DNA of 23,318 bases from Bacillota bacterium (GCA_023415595.1 JAEZJW010000187.1:1-23318); one strand, 5' to 3'; shown: positions 1 through 7,257, counted from the first letter of the stretch. The notes: generated from the letters alone by a model not told the origin. Numbers and translations are program-made.

Positions 1-66
1 GTATTCTCCGTTTACATAACCTTCAACAATTTGAATTTTCTCTTCCGGAGTATATTTTCGATACAT
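1..66 (-). CDS. Transposase OrfA-like protein, N-terminus only
   Basis: Only 22 codons are present, reading MYRKYTPEEKIQIVEGYVNG and on. The opening (aromatic/basic residues, then a T/S-P-E-E-K-x-x-I-V helix) matches the beginning of the helix-turn-helix DNA-binding domain of IS3-family OrfA transposases, where this helix precedes the recognition helix. The ATG at 66 follows an AAGGGGGA ribosome site seven bases upstream. The site lies inside a hairpin (71-120), so translation is probably held low. The C-terminal part, the possible frameshift to OrfB and the DDE catalytic domain lie outside the window. It could also be a stand-alone helix-turn-helix protein, but the hairpin and TG end favour a transposase. 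Confidence 0.55.
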   Translation of the reverse strand, partial: MYRKYTPEEKIQIVEGYVNGEY

Positions 67-70
67 AAAA

Positions 71-120
71 ATCCCCCTTAAGTAGATTTTGGTTATTTAC
101 CTTGTCTACTTAAGAGGGAT
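71..120 (-). promoter_or_regulatory. Hairpin covering the transposase ribosome site
   Basis: Arms 71-86 and 105-120 are complementary over 16 bases with one C/T difference that becomes a G-U pair in minus-strand RNA; the loop is 18 bases. In the RNA the 3' arm contains the AAGGGGGA ribosome site and is followed by UUUUU just before the AUG. The structure could stop read-through transcription, hide the ribosome site, or both. Both are known ways for insertion sequences to limit transposase made from outside promoters. The pairing is seen; the role is inferred. Confidence 0.6.
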
Positions 121-208
121 CATATCAGAAGGCAGGCTGCTCTTAGCTTTTTATTCTGTTGTCTGCGAAGTTAAACATGTATGAAATATCATGATACAAT
201 TGGCGGTA

Positions 209-820
209 TCAGAGGATATGATATAATTCATCGAAGGCTTCGATCGTATGATCGGCATCCACTGCGAAGTCTGTCTCCTTGAAAAAGCAGGTGTGGATTC
301 CCGCATTGACAGCTGCTTTCATATCAAGCTCCCTGTCTCCGATCATTAAGGCTTCCTCCGGTTTCATATCATACTTACCGATCAGATAATGAAGCGCTTC
401 CGGGTTTGGCTTTCTTGGAAAGCCCTGCTGGGAGGTGATAAAATCAGTGAAGAAGTCATAGAGCCCGTACTTTTTCAGAAAATGTATGGCGGTCTCCCCG
501 CGGTGGGTATACAGATAATTATATTTTCCTGAGTTTGCGATGGATCGGCAGACCTCCACAATTCCCTGATAGGGCTTGCACTGCTTAAGCTCTGCTTCAC
601 GGCTCCGTTTCCTGACGTCCTGAAGGAAAGATGCAGTGATATGATGCTTCTCGCTGTAAAGCTGCATCGCATAGGTGATCGAAACCTTCATATTACCGAG
701 GATGGCTTCCTGCGGTTCATGGATCCCGATTTCCTCCAACATATCCTTCAGCACACCTGCCATTACCGGATAGGTATCAAATAAGGTGCCATCAAAATCC
801 CAGATAATATGTCTGTACAT
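209..820 (-). CDS. HAD-superfamily subfamily IA hydrolase (phosphatase)
   Basis: A 203-residue HAD hydrolase. Motif I is DFDGTLFDT at residues 8-16, with nucleophile D8 and acid/base D10. Motif II is the YTHRG segment, motif III the lysine in RKPNPEAL, and motif IV is MIGDRELDM. An alpha-helical cap follows motif I, as in the phosphoglycolate phosphatase/beta-phosphoglucomutase group, and the length is normal for that group. The substrate cannot be told from sequence. I start it at the ATG at 820 because GTGGGGGGC (827-835) is a good ribosome site seven bases upstream; the longer frame would use a GTG lying inside that site. It appears to be a single-gene unit, divergent from mutY. Confidence 0.85.
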   Translation of the reverse strand: MYRHIIWDFDGTLFDTYPVMAGVLKDMLEEIGIHEPQEAILGNMKVSITYAMQLYSEKHHITASFLQDVRKRSREAELKQCKPYQGIVEVCRSIANSGKYNYLYTHRGETAIHFLKKYGLYDFFTDFITSQQGFPRKPNPEALHYLIGKYDMKPEEALMIGDRELDMKAAVNAGIHTCFFKETDFAVDADHTIEAFDELYHIL

Positions 821-862
821 ACATATGCCCCCCACGTCAAGTTAGTAAATTATCTTTAATAT

Positions 863-892
863 AGCATAATTTAACTGTCCGGTACAGAGCAA
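863..892 (-). promoter_or_regulatory. Possible promoter for the HAD gene
   Basis: On the minus strand a TTGCTC box and a TATGCT box are separated by 18 bases, about 40 bases before the ATG at 820. The match to sigma-A consensus is only fair, and this is the best candidate in the gap. Confidence 0.3.
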
Positions 893-907
893 TAATTATT
901 TTTTTTC

Positions 908-937
908 TTGTACCGACAATAGGAGATGGGTTACAAT
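908..937 (+). promoter_or_regulatory. Possible promoter for mutY
   Basis: TTGTAC and TACAAT boxes lie 18 bases apart, giving a leader of about 95 bases before mutY. The -10 box matches 5 of 6 positions and the -35 box 4 of 6. Confidence 0.35.
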
Positions 938-1040
938 TAGGGTTGTTGACCTTAATAAGATATATGAACCCATTGGAATTCGGCAATACAAAATCCTTGG
1001 GGCATCAGAGCAGCCGATCAACGGCTTATGGAGATACCGG

Positions 1041-2096
1041 ATGAGCAATCGCTATGATTTTAAAGATACTGTACCCTACTTACTGCATTGGTTTGATTAC
1101 AATGCAAGGATCCTCCCCTGGAGGGAGAATCCGAAGCCTTACTATGTCTGGGTCTCTGAGATTATGCTCCAGCAGACCAGGGTGGAGGCTGTGAAGGGGT
1201 ATTTTGACCGCTTTACAGAAGCACTACCGGACCTTAAGTTCTTAGCAGAGGCTCCGGAAGAGAAGCTTCTGAAGCTGTGGGAGGGGCTGGGATATTATAA
1301 CCGGGTTCGCAATCTTCAGAAAGCAGCACGGGTAGTTATGCGAGAATATGGCGGGGAGCTTCCCGCAGAATATAATAAGCTTCTTAAGCTTCCGGGGATC
1401 GGAGCCTATACCGCAGGAGCAATCGCTTCCATCGCGTATGGTATAGCAGTACCGGCTGTTGATGGTAATGTACTCAGGGTAGCGATGAGGCTTGCAGGAA
1501 GCTATGACGACATCACGAAGGAAAGCGTCCGGAAGGAGCTTCAGGCGGAGCTTGCCGGGATACTGCCGAAGGACAGGCCAGGTGATTTCAATCAGGCACT
1601 GATGGAGCTGGGAGCGACGGTCTGCCTGCCGAATGGGAAACCTCTCTGTGAAAAATGCCCCGTGATGCATCTGTGCAGAGCCTTTCATCAGGATATCGTA
1701 ATGGAGCTTCCGGTGAAGGCTGCTAAAAAGGAGCGCAGGATTGAGGAGAGGACCGTACTGATTCTGGAATACGAGGAGAAGCTCGCGATCAGGAAGAGGC
1801 CGGACAAGGGACTTCTGGCAGGACTGTGGGAACTGCCCGCTCTTATGGAACATAGGACGGCTGAGGCTGTGCTTAGTAAACTGGAGGAATGGGGCATGAA
1901 ACCGGATCGTATCGAAACGGCCGGCAGGACAAAGCACATCTTCACCCATATTGAGTGGCATATGCTGGGCTACCATGTGTATCTGAAGGAACTGCCATCC
2001 AGTAAGGAGGAGACGGAGTTTACCTGGGCGGACAGGCAGGAACTGAAGGAAGGGTATACTCTTTCGAATGCTTTTCAGAAATTCATAAATATTTAA
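1041..2096 (+). CDS. mutY: A/G-specific adenine DNA glycosylase MutY
   Basis: MutY removes adenine mispaired with 8-oxoguanine in DNA. The 351-residue protein has the full family layout. The N-terminal glycosylase domain contains SEIMLQQTRV, with E40 as the catalytic acid. A helix-hairpin-helix follows (LPGIGAYTAGAI, 118-129), then VDGNVLRV with catalytic D141. A cysteine quartet at 195, 203, 206 and 212 would hold a 4Fe-4S cluster; the spacing is C-X7-C-X2-C-X5-C, one residue longer in the first gap than in the E. coli enzyme. The C-terminal third is the NUDIX-like 8-oxoG recognition domain with the FTHIEWH loop. The start is supported by TGGAGAT seven bases upstream. The lipoprotein gene follows after 74 bases and may be co-transcribed. 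Confidence 0.96.
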   Translation: MSNRYDFKDTVPYLLHWFDYNARILPWRENPKPYYVWVSEIMLQQTRVEAVKGYFDRFTEALPDLKFLAEAPEEKLLKLWEGLGYYNRVRNLQKAARVVMREYGGELPAEYNKLLKLPGIGAYTAGAIASIAYGIAVPAVDGNVLRVAMRLAGSYDDITKESVRKELQAELAGILPKDRPGDFNQALMELGATVCLPNGKPLCEKCPVMHLCRAFHQDIVMELPVKAAKKERRIEERTVLILEYEEKLAIRKRPDKGLLAGLWELPALMEHRTAEAVLSKLEEWGMKPDRIETAGRTKHIFTHIEWHMLGYHVYLKELPSSKEETEFTWADRQELKEGYTLSNAFQKFINI

Positions 2097-2170
2097 GTTG
2101 GATAAGCAGGATAAATGTGCTATCATGTATAGGGTATCAGGAAAGATATGAAAAGTTTGGAGTGATGCTT

Positions 2171-2671
2171 ATGAAGAAGAGTATGATTTATTTCATTATA
2201 ATGATTGCGGTATTTGTTCTATCCGGCTGTAAGTCAGCCGATGAACAGACCTTTTTCATCCCGACCCCGGAGGTTACGGACGAGCCGTCTGAGGATCCGT
2301 CCTCAGAAGCAGGCGAGGATACCAAGGGGGAAGAAGCAACGGATGACCAGAAGGACACAGATGAACCGGTATTTGTAGGTAAGACTGAAACAAAATATGT
2401 GAAGCTGGATGATTATGATGCCATCCTGAACATCAGGACAACCCCCTCAAAGGATGGTCAGGTTGTTGGCTTTCTGGTGCATACGGAGCAGGTGGAGGTA
2501 ATCAGCATCGAGAACGGGTGGGCTAGCTTTGTATATCAGGGAGAGATCCGGTATGTAAGTGCGGATTTCCTGGTAGATAAGAAGCCGGCATACCTCACAC
2601 CTCCGACCGCAACTCCGAAGCCGACCCCGACCACGAAGCCGGACCCCAGTGATGCTCCACCGGAGATCTGA
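2171..2671 (+). CDS. SH3-domain lipoprotein, extracellular
   Basis: A 166-residue secreted protein. The N-terminus is a lipoprotein signal peptide: MKKS, a hydrophobic stretch, then the lipobox VLSGC with C20 as the lipidated residue. An acidic Glu/Asp/Thr-rich linker follows (about 25-65). Next comes one bacterial SH3-type domain (about 72-128, with ILNIRTTPSKDGQVVGFL and a YVSADFL end), and last a Pro/Thr-rich tail rich in TPKP repeats. Such SH3 domains usually bind peptidoglycan, so it probably tethers at the membrane and touches the cell wall. The start at 2171 has GGAG eight bases upstream; an earlier in-frame ATG at 2165 is too close to that site. No partner enzyme domain is present, so the exact role is unknown. 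Confidence 0.8.
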   Translation: MKKSMIYFIIMIAVFVLSGCKSADEQTFFIPTPEVTDEPSEDPSSEAGEDTKGEEATDDQKDTDEPVFVGKTETKYVKLDDYDAILNIRTTPSKDGQVVGFLVHTEQVEVISIENGWASFVYQGEIRYVSADFLVDKKPAYLTPPTATPKPTPTTKPDPSDAPPEI

Positions 2672-2762
2672 TCATGTGGAGCTTCGGACAGTGAAAGACG
2701 TTGATAATATCGGGTTGAGGATTATTTGAACCTGCTTTCGGGCAAGTGGCTTGGCAGGGATG

Positions 2763-3647
2763 TCATTCACAGATAAACGATATGAATTTCTTCATGGAAT
2801 CGGAGAGGAAGGCATTCTTCAAATAACAGAAGCCGACCTCTCTTTTATTTACCGGATACTGTAACGGAATCTGTACCAGAGAACCCTCCTTCAGTTCTGT
2901 GGCTACGAATTCCTTGATGACACAGGCTACTCCGAGACCTGTCTTGGCAAATTCGATCAGCAGCTCCATGCTGCTGACCTCCAGGATCTGCTTCGGTTCA
3001 ATCCCATGATCCATAAAGTATCGTTCAATGTATTTACGGGAGACGTTCTTCGTATCCAACAGCATGATGTTAGCTGAAGAGAAGATGTCCTGGGAATGTT
3101 CCCTGAGCTTCAGATTATCTAGGTAGGCTTTTGTTGCTACGAAGATATCTTCTGTCTCACATAAGCTATGGAAATGGAAGCCACCGATGGCTTCCGGCTT
3201 AACCACCAGACCGATATCCAGGGTGTTATTCTCGAGAAGCTTCAGGGTTTGGGCGGAGGACTGGCTCTCGATGGCAATCTTGATATGTGGATATTCCTTA
3301 ACGAAACCGTTCAGGAAGGGAAGCAGCAGGTATTTGCACAGGGTTGCGCTGGCACCGATCCTAAGATGTCCGATACCAAGCTCATGCAGCCTGCGGATTT
3401 GATCCTCCCCTTGCTTCAGGGTATCGAAGGCATTCTTCGTATAGGAATAAAGAAGCGTTCCCTCCTCGGTCAGTCTGACTCCGCGGGAGCTACGCTGGAA
3501 CAGAATTGTTTCCAGATTCTCCTCCAGGTTCGTAATGGCTTTACTGACTGCGGGCTGACTGATGAACAGCTGCCTGGCAGCATGGGAGATGTTGCCGGTC
3601 TCGGCAACACAGTTAAAGATATGGTAAAGGGATAGATTCTGATCCAT
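2763..3647 (-). CDS. LysR-type transcriptional regulator, divergent from leuBCD
   Basis: A 294-residue LysR-family regulator of normal length. The winged helix-turn-helix occupies residues 1-60, with AARQLFISQPAVSKAI as the DNA-reading part and RGVRLTEEG as the wing. The rest is the two-lobed effector-binding domain (about 90-290). It is transcribed away from leuB, and a perfect T-N11-A dyad lies in the shared promoter region. This strongly suggests it controls leuBCD and itself. The co-inducer is not deducible; a branched-chain pathway intermediate such as isopropylmalate would be the natural guess. The start is supported by AAAGGAA seven bases upstream. Nothing in the protein looks truncated. 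Confidence 0.92.
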   Translation of the reverse strand: MDQNLSLYHIFNCVAETGNISHAARQLFISQPAVSKAITNLEENLETILFQRSSRGVRLTEEGTLLYSYTKNAFDTLKQGEDQIRRLHELGIGHLRIGASATLCKYLLLPFLNGFVKEYPHIKIAIESQSSAQTLKLLENNTLDIGLVVKPEAIGGFHFHSLCETEDIFVATKAYLDNLKLREHSQDIFSSANIMLLDTKNVSRKYIERYFMDHGIEPKQILEVSSMELLIEFAKTGLGVACVIKEFVATELKEGSLVQIPLQYPVNKREVGFCYLKNAFLSDSMKKFISFICE

Positions 3648-3661
3648 GGCTTATTCCTTTC

Positions 3662-3692
3662 ATAACTATAAGTTATAATAACCATTCGTAAT
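3662..3692. promoter_or_regulatory. LysR-type operator: two adjacent T-N11-A boxes
   Basis: Box 1 (3662-3676) is a perfect dyad, ATAAC-N5-GTTAT. Box 2 (3678-3692) is ATAAC-N5-GTAAT. Their centres are 16 bases apart, putting them on nearly the same face of the helix with a bend. Relative to the predicted leu start (about 3734) they centre at about -65 and -49. Relative to the predicted lysR start (about 3696) they lie at about +4 to +35. This is the standard arrangement for LysR activation of the divergent operon with self-repression. Sequence and geometry are seen; binding is inferred. Confidence 0.72.
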
Positions 3693-3698
3693 ATGTAT

Positions 3699-3727
3699 TT
3701 CAATTATACCAGATATTGTGATATGAT
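3699..3727 (+). promoter_or_regulatory. Promoter for leuBCD
   Basis: A weak -35 box (TTCAAT, 3699-3704), 17 bases, then TATGAT (3722-3727). A poor -35 box is what an activator-dependent promoter would have. The predicted leader is about 266 bases and contains fold-back element 1. Confidence 0.55.
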
Positions 3728-3732
3728 GGCAA
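3703..3732 (-). promoter_or_regulatory. Promoter for the LysR gene, overlapping the leu promoter
   Basis: On the minus strand TTGCCA (3732-3727) and TATAAT (3708-3703) are 18 bases apart, with TG one base before the -10 box (extended -10). It overlaps the opposing leu promoter, so polymerase cannot occupy both at once. Confidence 0.55.
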
Positions 3733-3752
3733 CAGAATAATATGGAAGCTTA

Positions 3753-3964
3753 GGCTCGTTACTATTCAGCCAAAGGATGTACATGGCATAAGACCGGGGA
3801 GAAATGATTTCCATGGTGAGTATTTGCATTCGTCGGTACTTAGGTTCTGTATCTTAGAACCTTATGTACCGTTACGTAATGCAACTAAGCGGGAGCGTCT
3901 CATCCATGGGAACATTTCCTCCCTGGTCCAGTCGATAACATAAAGGGCTGAATAGTAACGAGCC
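3753..3964. repeat. 212-bp fold-back element 1 in the leu leader
   Basis: The ends are a perfect 19-bp inverted repeat: GGCTCGTTACTATTCAGCC at 3753-3771 and its reverse complement at 3946-3964. Almost the whole interior pairs too. CCATGG-TGAG pairs with CTCAT-CCATGG, GGGA-GAAATG with the opposing CATTTCCTCCC, TTGCATT with AATGCAA, GGTAC with GTACC, and at the tip GGTTCT (3843-3848) pairs with AGAACC (3856-3861). It has no substantial reading frame; a 17-codon frame inside has a single leucine codon. Its form fits a miniature inverted-repeat element or a large regulatory hairpin. It is not a T-box, because the conserved AGGGTGGNACCGCG block is absent. No exact target duplication was found. Confidence 0.75.
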
Positions 3965-3999
3965 AAAAGCTAATTCATAACTAATCGGGAGGAGAAAGA

Positions 4000-5082
4000 A
4001 TGAATTACAACATAGCAGTCATTCCGGGCGATGGCATCGGACCGGAGATCATTACGGAAGCGATGAAGGTATTGGACCGGATCGGTATGAAATACGGTCA
4101 TAGCTTCAACTACACAGAAGTTCTGATGGGCGGTATCTCGATTGATAAAACCGGCGTACCTCTGACAGAGGAAGCTCTGGAGACAGCGAAGAAGAGTGAT
4201 TCCGTACTTCTGGGAGCAGTCGGCGGTAATGTGGGTCAGTCGAACTGGTACAGCCTTCCACCTAATTTAAGGCCGGAAGCAGGGCTCTTAGGAATCCGTA
4301 AGGGGTTGAAGCTGTATGCCAACATCAGACCGGCAGTCCTTTTTGAGGAATTGAAAGCAGCCTGTCCCTTAAGAGCCGATATCATCGGGGACGGCTTCGA
4401 TTTTGTAGTACTGCGTGAGCTGACCGGCGGTCTGTATTTCGGAGAGAGGAAGACCTTCGAGGAGAACGGGCTTAGGAAGGCATATGATACCCTTATTTAT
4501 GATGAGAACGAGATCAGAAGGATAGCGAAGCTTGCCTTTGAGATCGCAATGAAGAGGAATAAGAAGGTCTGCAGCGTGGATAAAGCCAATGTACTTGATT
4601 CCTCCAGACTGTGGAGACAGGTAACGAAGGAGGTCTCGAAGGATTATCCTGAGGTAGAGCTGTCCGATATGCTGGTGGATAATTGCGCGATGCAGCTCGT
4701 GAAGGATCCGAAACAGTTCGATGTCATCCTGACGGAGAATATGTTCGGGGATATCTTATCGGATGAAGCAAGTATGGTGACAGGCTCCATCGGTATGCTG
4801 GCATCTGCCAGCCTCGGTGATACGAAGCTGGGCCTCTATGAGCCGAGCCACGGATCCGCACCGGATATCGCAGGACAGAACAAGGCGAATCCGATTGCTA
4901 CGATTCTCTCGGCAGCAATGATGCTCCGGTATTCCTTTGACCTGATGGAAGAAGCGGATAGGATAGAAGCTGCGGTCAAGGCAGTCCTTCGGAAGGATTA
5001 CCGGACCATCGATATCATGTCTGAGGGCAAGACTCTCGTAGGAACGAAGGAAATGGGCGATCTGATCGTAAATGAGATATAG
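4000..5082 (+). CDS. leuB: 3-isopropylmalate dehydrogenase LeuB
   Basis: This cytoplasmic enzyme oxidises and decarboxylates 3-isopropylmalate with NAD+, the third leucine-specific step. The 360-residue length is normal. It has the family start IAVIPGDGIGPEI, the substrate-binding arginines of LYANIRPA and VVLRELTGGLYFGER, and the metal-binding acidic segment NMFGDILSDEASM. The adenine-binding segment is EPSHGSAPDIAGQNKANPIA. The start has GGGAGGAG six bases upstream. It is the first gene of a tight leuB-leuC-leuD operon (34 and 19 base gaps). Having leuB first, with no leuA alongside, differs from the common leuA-C-D-B order. Expression probably depends on the divergent LysR protein. Confidence 0.97.
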   Translation: MNYNIAVIPGDGIGPEIITEAMKVLDRIGMKYGHSFNYTEVLMGGISIDKTGVPLTEEALETAKKSDSVLLGAVGGNVGQSNWYSLPPNLRPEAGLLGIRKGLKLYANIRPAVLFEELKAACPLRADIIGDGFDFVVLRELTGGLYFGERKTFEENGLRKAYDTLIYDENEIRRIAKLAFEIAMKRNKKVCSVDKANVLDSSRLWRQVTKEVSKDYPEVELSDMLVDNCAMQLVKDPKQFDVILTENMFGDILSDEASMVTGSIGMLASASLGDTKLGLYEPSHGSAPDIAGQNKANPIATILSAAMMLRYSFDLMEEADRIEAAVKAVLRKDYRTIDIMSEGKTLVGTKEMGDLIVNEI

Positions 5083-5116
5083 GTTATAACTGAAATCAGG
5101 ATAGGAGGATAATGCT

Positions 5117-6382
5117 ATGGGTATGACAATGACGCAGAAGATTCTGGCCGCTCATGCGGGACTTGAGAAGGTCACTGCTGGACAGCTGATTGAGGCGGAG
5201 CTGGATCTGGTACTGGGCAATGACGTAACCGCCCCGGTTGCCATCCATGAGTTTGAGAAGTTTACAACGAAGAAGGTATTTCATAAGGATAAGATTGCTC
5301 TGGTGCCGGACCATTTCACACCGAACAAGGATATCAAATCCGCAGAGCATTGCAAATGTGTACGGGAATTTGCAATGGAACATGATATAACGAATTATTT
5401 TGAAATCGGTGAAATGGGCATCGAGCATGCTTTATTACCTGAGAAAGGTCTCGTGGTGGCAGGGGATGTTGTAATCGGAGCTGATTCCCATACCTGTACC
5501 TACGGAGCCCTCGGAGCTTTTTCTACAGGTGTAGGAAGTACGGACATGGCAGCCGGCATGGCTACCGGTAAGGCCTGGTTCAAGGTTCCTTCCGCTCTGA
5601 AATTCGTTCTGACCGGCAAGCCCGCCAAATGGGTCAGCGGTAAGGATGTTATCCTTCATATCATCGGTATGATCGGAGTGGATGGTGCTCTGTATAAGTC
5701 CATGGAATTTGTGGGGGACGGCTTACAGAACCTCTCCATGGATGATCGTTTCTCCATGGCTAACATGGCGATCGAAGCGGGAGCCAAGAACGGAATCTTC
5801 CCCGTGGATGCAGCTACGATAGCTTATATCAAAGAGCATTCCGCCAAGGAATATAAGATTTATGAGGCAGATGCGGACGCAGAGTATGATGAGGTCTATG
5901 AGATAGATCTGTCCTCCTTAAAGCCCACTGTAGCTTTCCCTCATCTCCCGGAAAATACTCATACAATTGATAATGTCGGAGATATCAGAATTGATCAGGT
6001 AGTCATCGGTTCCTGCACAAACGGAAGAATCGAAGACCTAAGGATTGCTGCCAAGGTACTTGAGGGCAGAAAGGTTGCGAAGGGTGTCAGGACCATTATC
6101 TTCCCCGCTACCCAGAAGATCTACCTTCAGGCCATGGAAGAGGGGTTACTCGCAACCTTCGTCAAAGCCGGTGCTGTAGTTAGCACTCCTACCTGCGGAC
6201 CCTGCCTGGGCGGACATATGGGTATTCTGGCAGCAGGAGAACGGGCTGTTGCAACGACCAATCGTAACTTTGTCGGCAGAATGGGTCATGTAAAATCCGA
6301 GGTTTATCTTGCGAATCCGGCAGTAGCTGCAGCCAGTGCAATAACCGGTAAGATTTCCGGACCGGAAGAATTAGGCTTATAA
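5117..6382 (+). CDS. leuC: 3-isopropylmalate dehydratase large subunit LeuC
   Basis: Large, iron-sulfur-bearing subunit of isopropylmalate isomerase, which converts 2- to 3-isopropylmalate together with LeuD. The 421-residue form is the shorter aconitase-type LeuC common in Firmicutes and archaea. Cluster ligands are C300 (VIGSCTNGR) and C360/C363 (TCGPCLGGH). The active-site segment GADSHTCTYGALGAF is at 121-135. The start has AGGAGG eight bases upstream; a nearer out-of-frame ATG at 5112 is ignored. It lies 34 bases after leuB and 19 bases before leuD, so co-translation of the two isomerase subunits is expected. Homoaconitase is the only reasonable alternative, and the leuB/leuD neighbours argue against it. 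Confidence 0.96.
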   Translation: MGMTMTQKILAAHAGLEKVTAGQLIEAELDLVLGNDVTAPVAIHEFEKFTTKKVFHKDKIALVPDHFTPNKDIKSAEHCKCVREFAMEHDITNYFEIGEMGIEHALLPEKGLVVAGDVVIGADSHTCTYGALGAFSTGVGSTDMAAGMATGKAWFKVPSALKFVLTGKPAKWVSGKDVILHIIGMIGVDGALYKSMEFVGDGLQNLSMDDRFSMANMAIEAGAKNGIFPVDAATIAYIKEHSAKEYKIYEADADAEYDEVYEIDLSSLKPTVAFPHLPENTHTIDNVGDIRIDQVVIGSCTNGRIEDLRIAAKVLEGRKVAKGVRTIIFPATQKIYLQAMEEGLLATFVKAGAVVSTPTCGPCLGGHMGILAAGERAVATTNRNFVGRMGHVKSEVYLANPAVAAASAITGKISGPEELGL

Positions 6383-6401
6383 TCAGGATGGAGGTATTAA
6401 A

Positions 6402-6893
6402 ATGAAAGCATATGGATTAGTTCACAAATACGGTGATAATGTGGATACGGATGTTATCATACCTGCCCGCTACCTGAATTCCTCCGATCCTAAGGAGCTG
6501 GCAGCGAAATGTATGGAAGACATCGATAAGGACTTCGTTAACAGGGTGAAGCCCGGAGATATCATGGTGGCGAATAAGAATTTCGGCTGTGGGTCCTCCA
6601 GAGAGCACGCACCGATCGCAATCAAGGCATCCGGAATCAGCTGTATCATAGCCGAGACCTTCGCCAGAATCTTCTACCGCAATGCGATCAATATCGGTCT
6701 GCCGATTATCGAGTGCCCGGAGGCTGCAAAGGAGATCGAAGCAGGGGATGAGGTTGAGATTGATTTTGACAGCGGTAGGATCTATGACAGAACGAAGGGT
6801 ACTGCCTATCAGGGTCAGGCATTTCCTGAGTTCATGCAGAGGATCATCAAAGCAGAGGGCCTAATTAACTATATCAATGCAAAAGCCAAGTAA
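6402..6893 (+). CDS. leuD: 3-isopropylmalate dehydratase small subunit LeuD
   Basis: Small (swivel-domain) subunit of isopropylmalate isomerase, the partner of LeuC. The 163-residue length fits the short Firmicute/archaeal type. It shows the DTDVIIPARYLN start, the conserved NFGCGSSREHAP loop that contacts the substrate carboxylates, and the FARIFYRNAINIGLP segment. GGAGG lies six bases before the ATG. The gene ends the operon: 17 bases after the stop codon comes fold-back element 2, which may act as a transcript end or 3' stabiliser. Confidence 0.96.
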   Translation: MKAYGLVHKYGDNVDTDVIIPARYLNSSDPKELAAKCMEDIDKDFVNRVKPGDIMVANKNFGCGSSREHAPIAIKASGISCIIAETFARIFYRNAINIGLPIIECPEAAKEIEAGDEVEIDFDSGRIYDRTKGTAYQGQAFPEFMQRIIKAEGLINYINAKAK

Positions 6894-6910
6894 GAATTAA
6901 GATAACAAAA

Positions 6911-7121
6911 GGGCTGTTTCATTATAGCTTTGTAGATACAAGAGTCACCTTATATGTTTCCCTCACACACTGGTTCCTGTACAGATTTCTATTATGTATG
7001 CCATCTTCGGACATAAATGTCCGCAGTTGGCATAACATAATCATCAATCCGTTCAGCAAACAGTGCATTATGGGATACATATAGGGCCTCTTGTATCTTT
7101 TTAGTTATTGTGAAACAGCCC
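6911..7121. repeat. 211-bp fold-back element 2 after leuD
   Basis: This is a near-palindrome centred at about 7016. The ends are an 11-bp perfect inverted repeat, GGGCTGTTTCA (6911-6921) and TGAAACAGCCC (7111-7121). Aligning the left half with the reverse complement of the right half gives roughly 80 percent identity by eye along the full length. GATACAAGAG is shared by both arms, and at the tip CGGACAT (7008-7014) and ATGTCCG (7017-7023) face a two-base loop. It matches element 1 in length, GC-rich GGCT-type ends and full-length fold-back form, but not in sequence. No reading frame. A T-rich stretch after 7121 could make it an unusually long terminator. From 7122 to about 7248 I see nothing else. 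Confidence 0.72.
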
Positions 7122-7248
7122 ACTTCTTTTATTTCATCATAACGATACAGCAGCTTTACATATCCAACTAAAATTAGAATAAAGCAACTCGGGAGATACG
7201 AAAACTAGTTTCTCAGTTATCATTATAGTTTTTTAATATGGATGGACA

Positions 7249-7257
7249 TGCTATAAT
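7249..7257 (+). promoter_or_regulatory. Extended -10 promoter for the EamA gene
   Basis: TG-C-TATAAT gives a perfect -10 box with the extended TGn motif. The -35 region 17 bases upstream is only a T-rich run, which extended -10 promoters tolerate. The predicted transcript start is about 7264. Confidence 0.6.

Larger units (their letters stand above)
1..122 (-). mobile_element. Left end of an IS3-like insertion sequence (rest lies outside the window)
   Basis: A transposase-like reading frame starts at 66 and runs leftward out of the window. Read on the minus strand, the DNA upstream of it begins TGATCC at 122 and continues through TTAAGTAGACAAG. IS3-family ends typically start with TG and carry a GGACA/AGACA-like block roughly 10-20 bases in, so 122 is my inferred element boundary. 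The other end and any target duplication cannot be seen. The family assignment rests on 22 residues plus this end, so it is an inference. The element points away from the HAD gene, and nothing in the neighbouring genes looks broken by it. Confidence 0.5.

Noticed and set aside
945..1040. Upstream extension of mutY
   Set aside because: The frame stays open upstream but has no ATG/GTG/TTG with a ribosome site, and MutY proteins align from about the chosen start.
1242..2126. Long minus-strand frame opposite mutY
   Set aside because: mutY has every catalytic motif on the other strand; the opposite frame has no recognisable domain and no ribosome site.
2654..2682. Hairpin GCTCCAC/GTGGAGC after the lipoprotein gene as a terminator
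   Set aside because: Only seven base pairs, a 15-base loop and no T-run after it; too weak to annotate.
3734..3999. T-box or leucine attenuator before leuB
   Set aside because: No AGGGTGGNACCGCG block or specifier loop, and the only small frame in the leader (starting near 3807) has one leucine codon.
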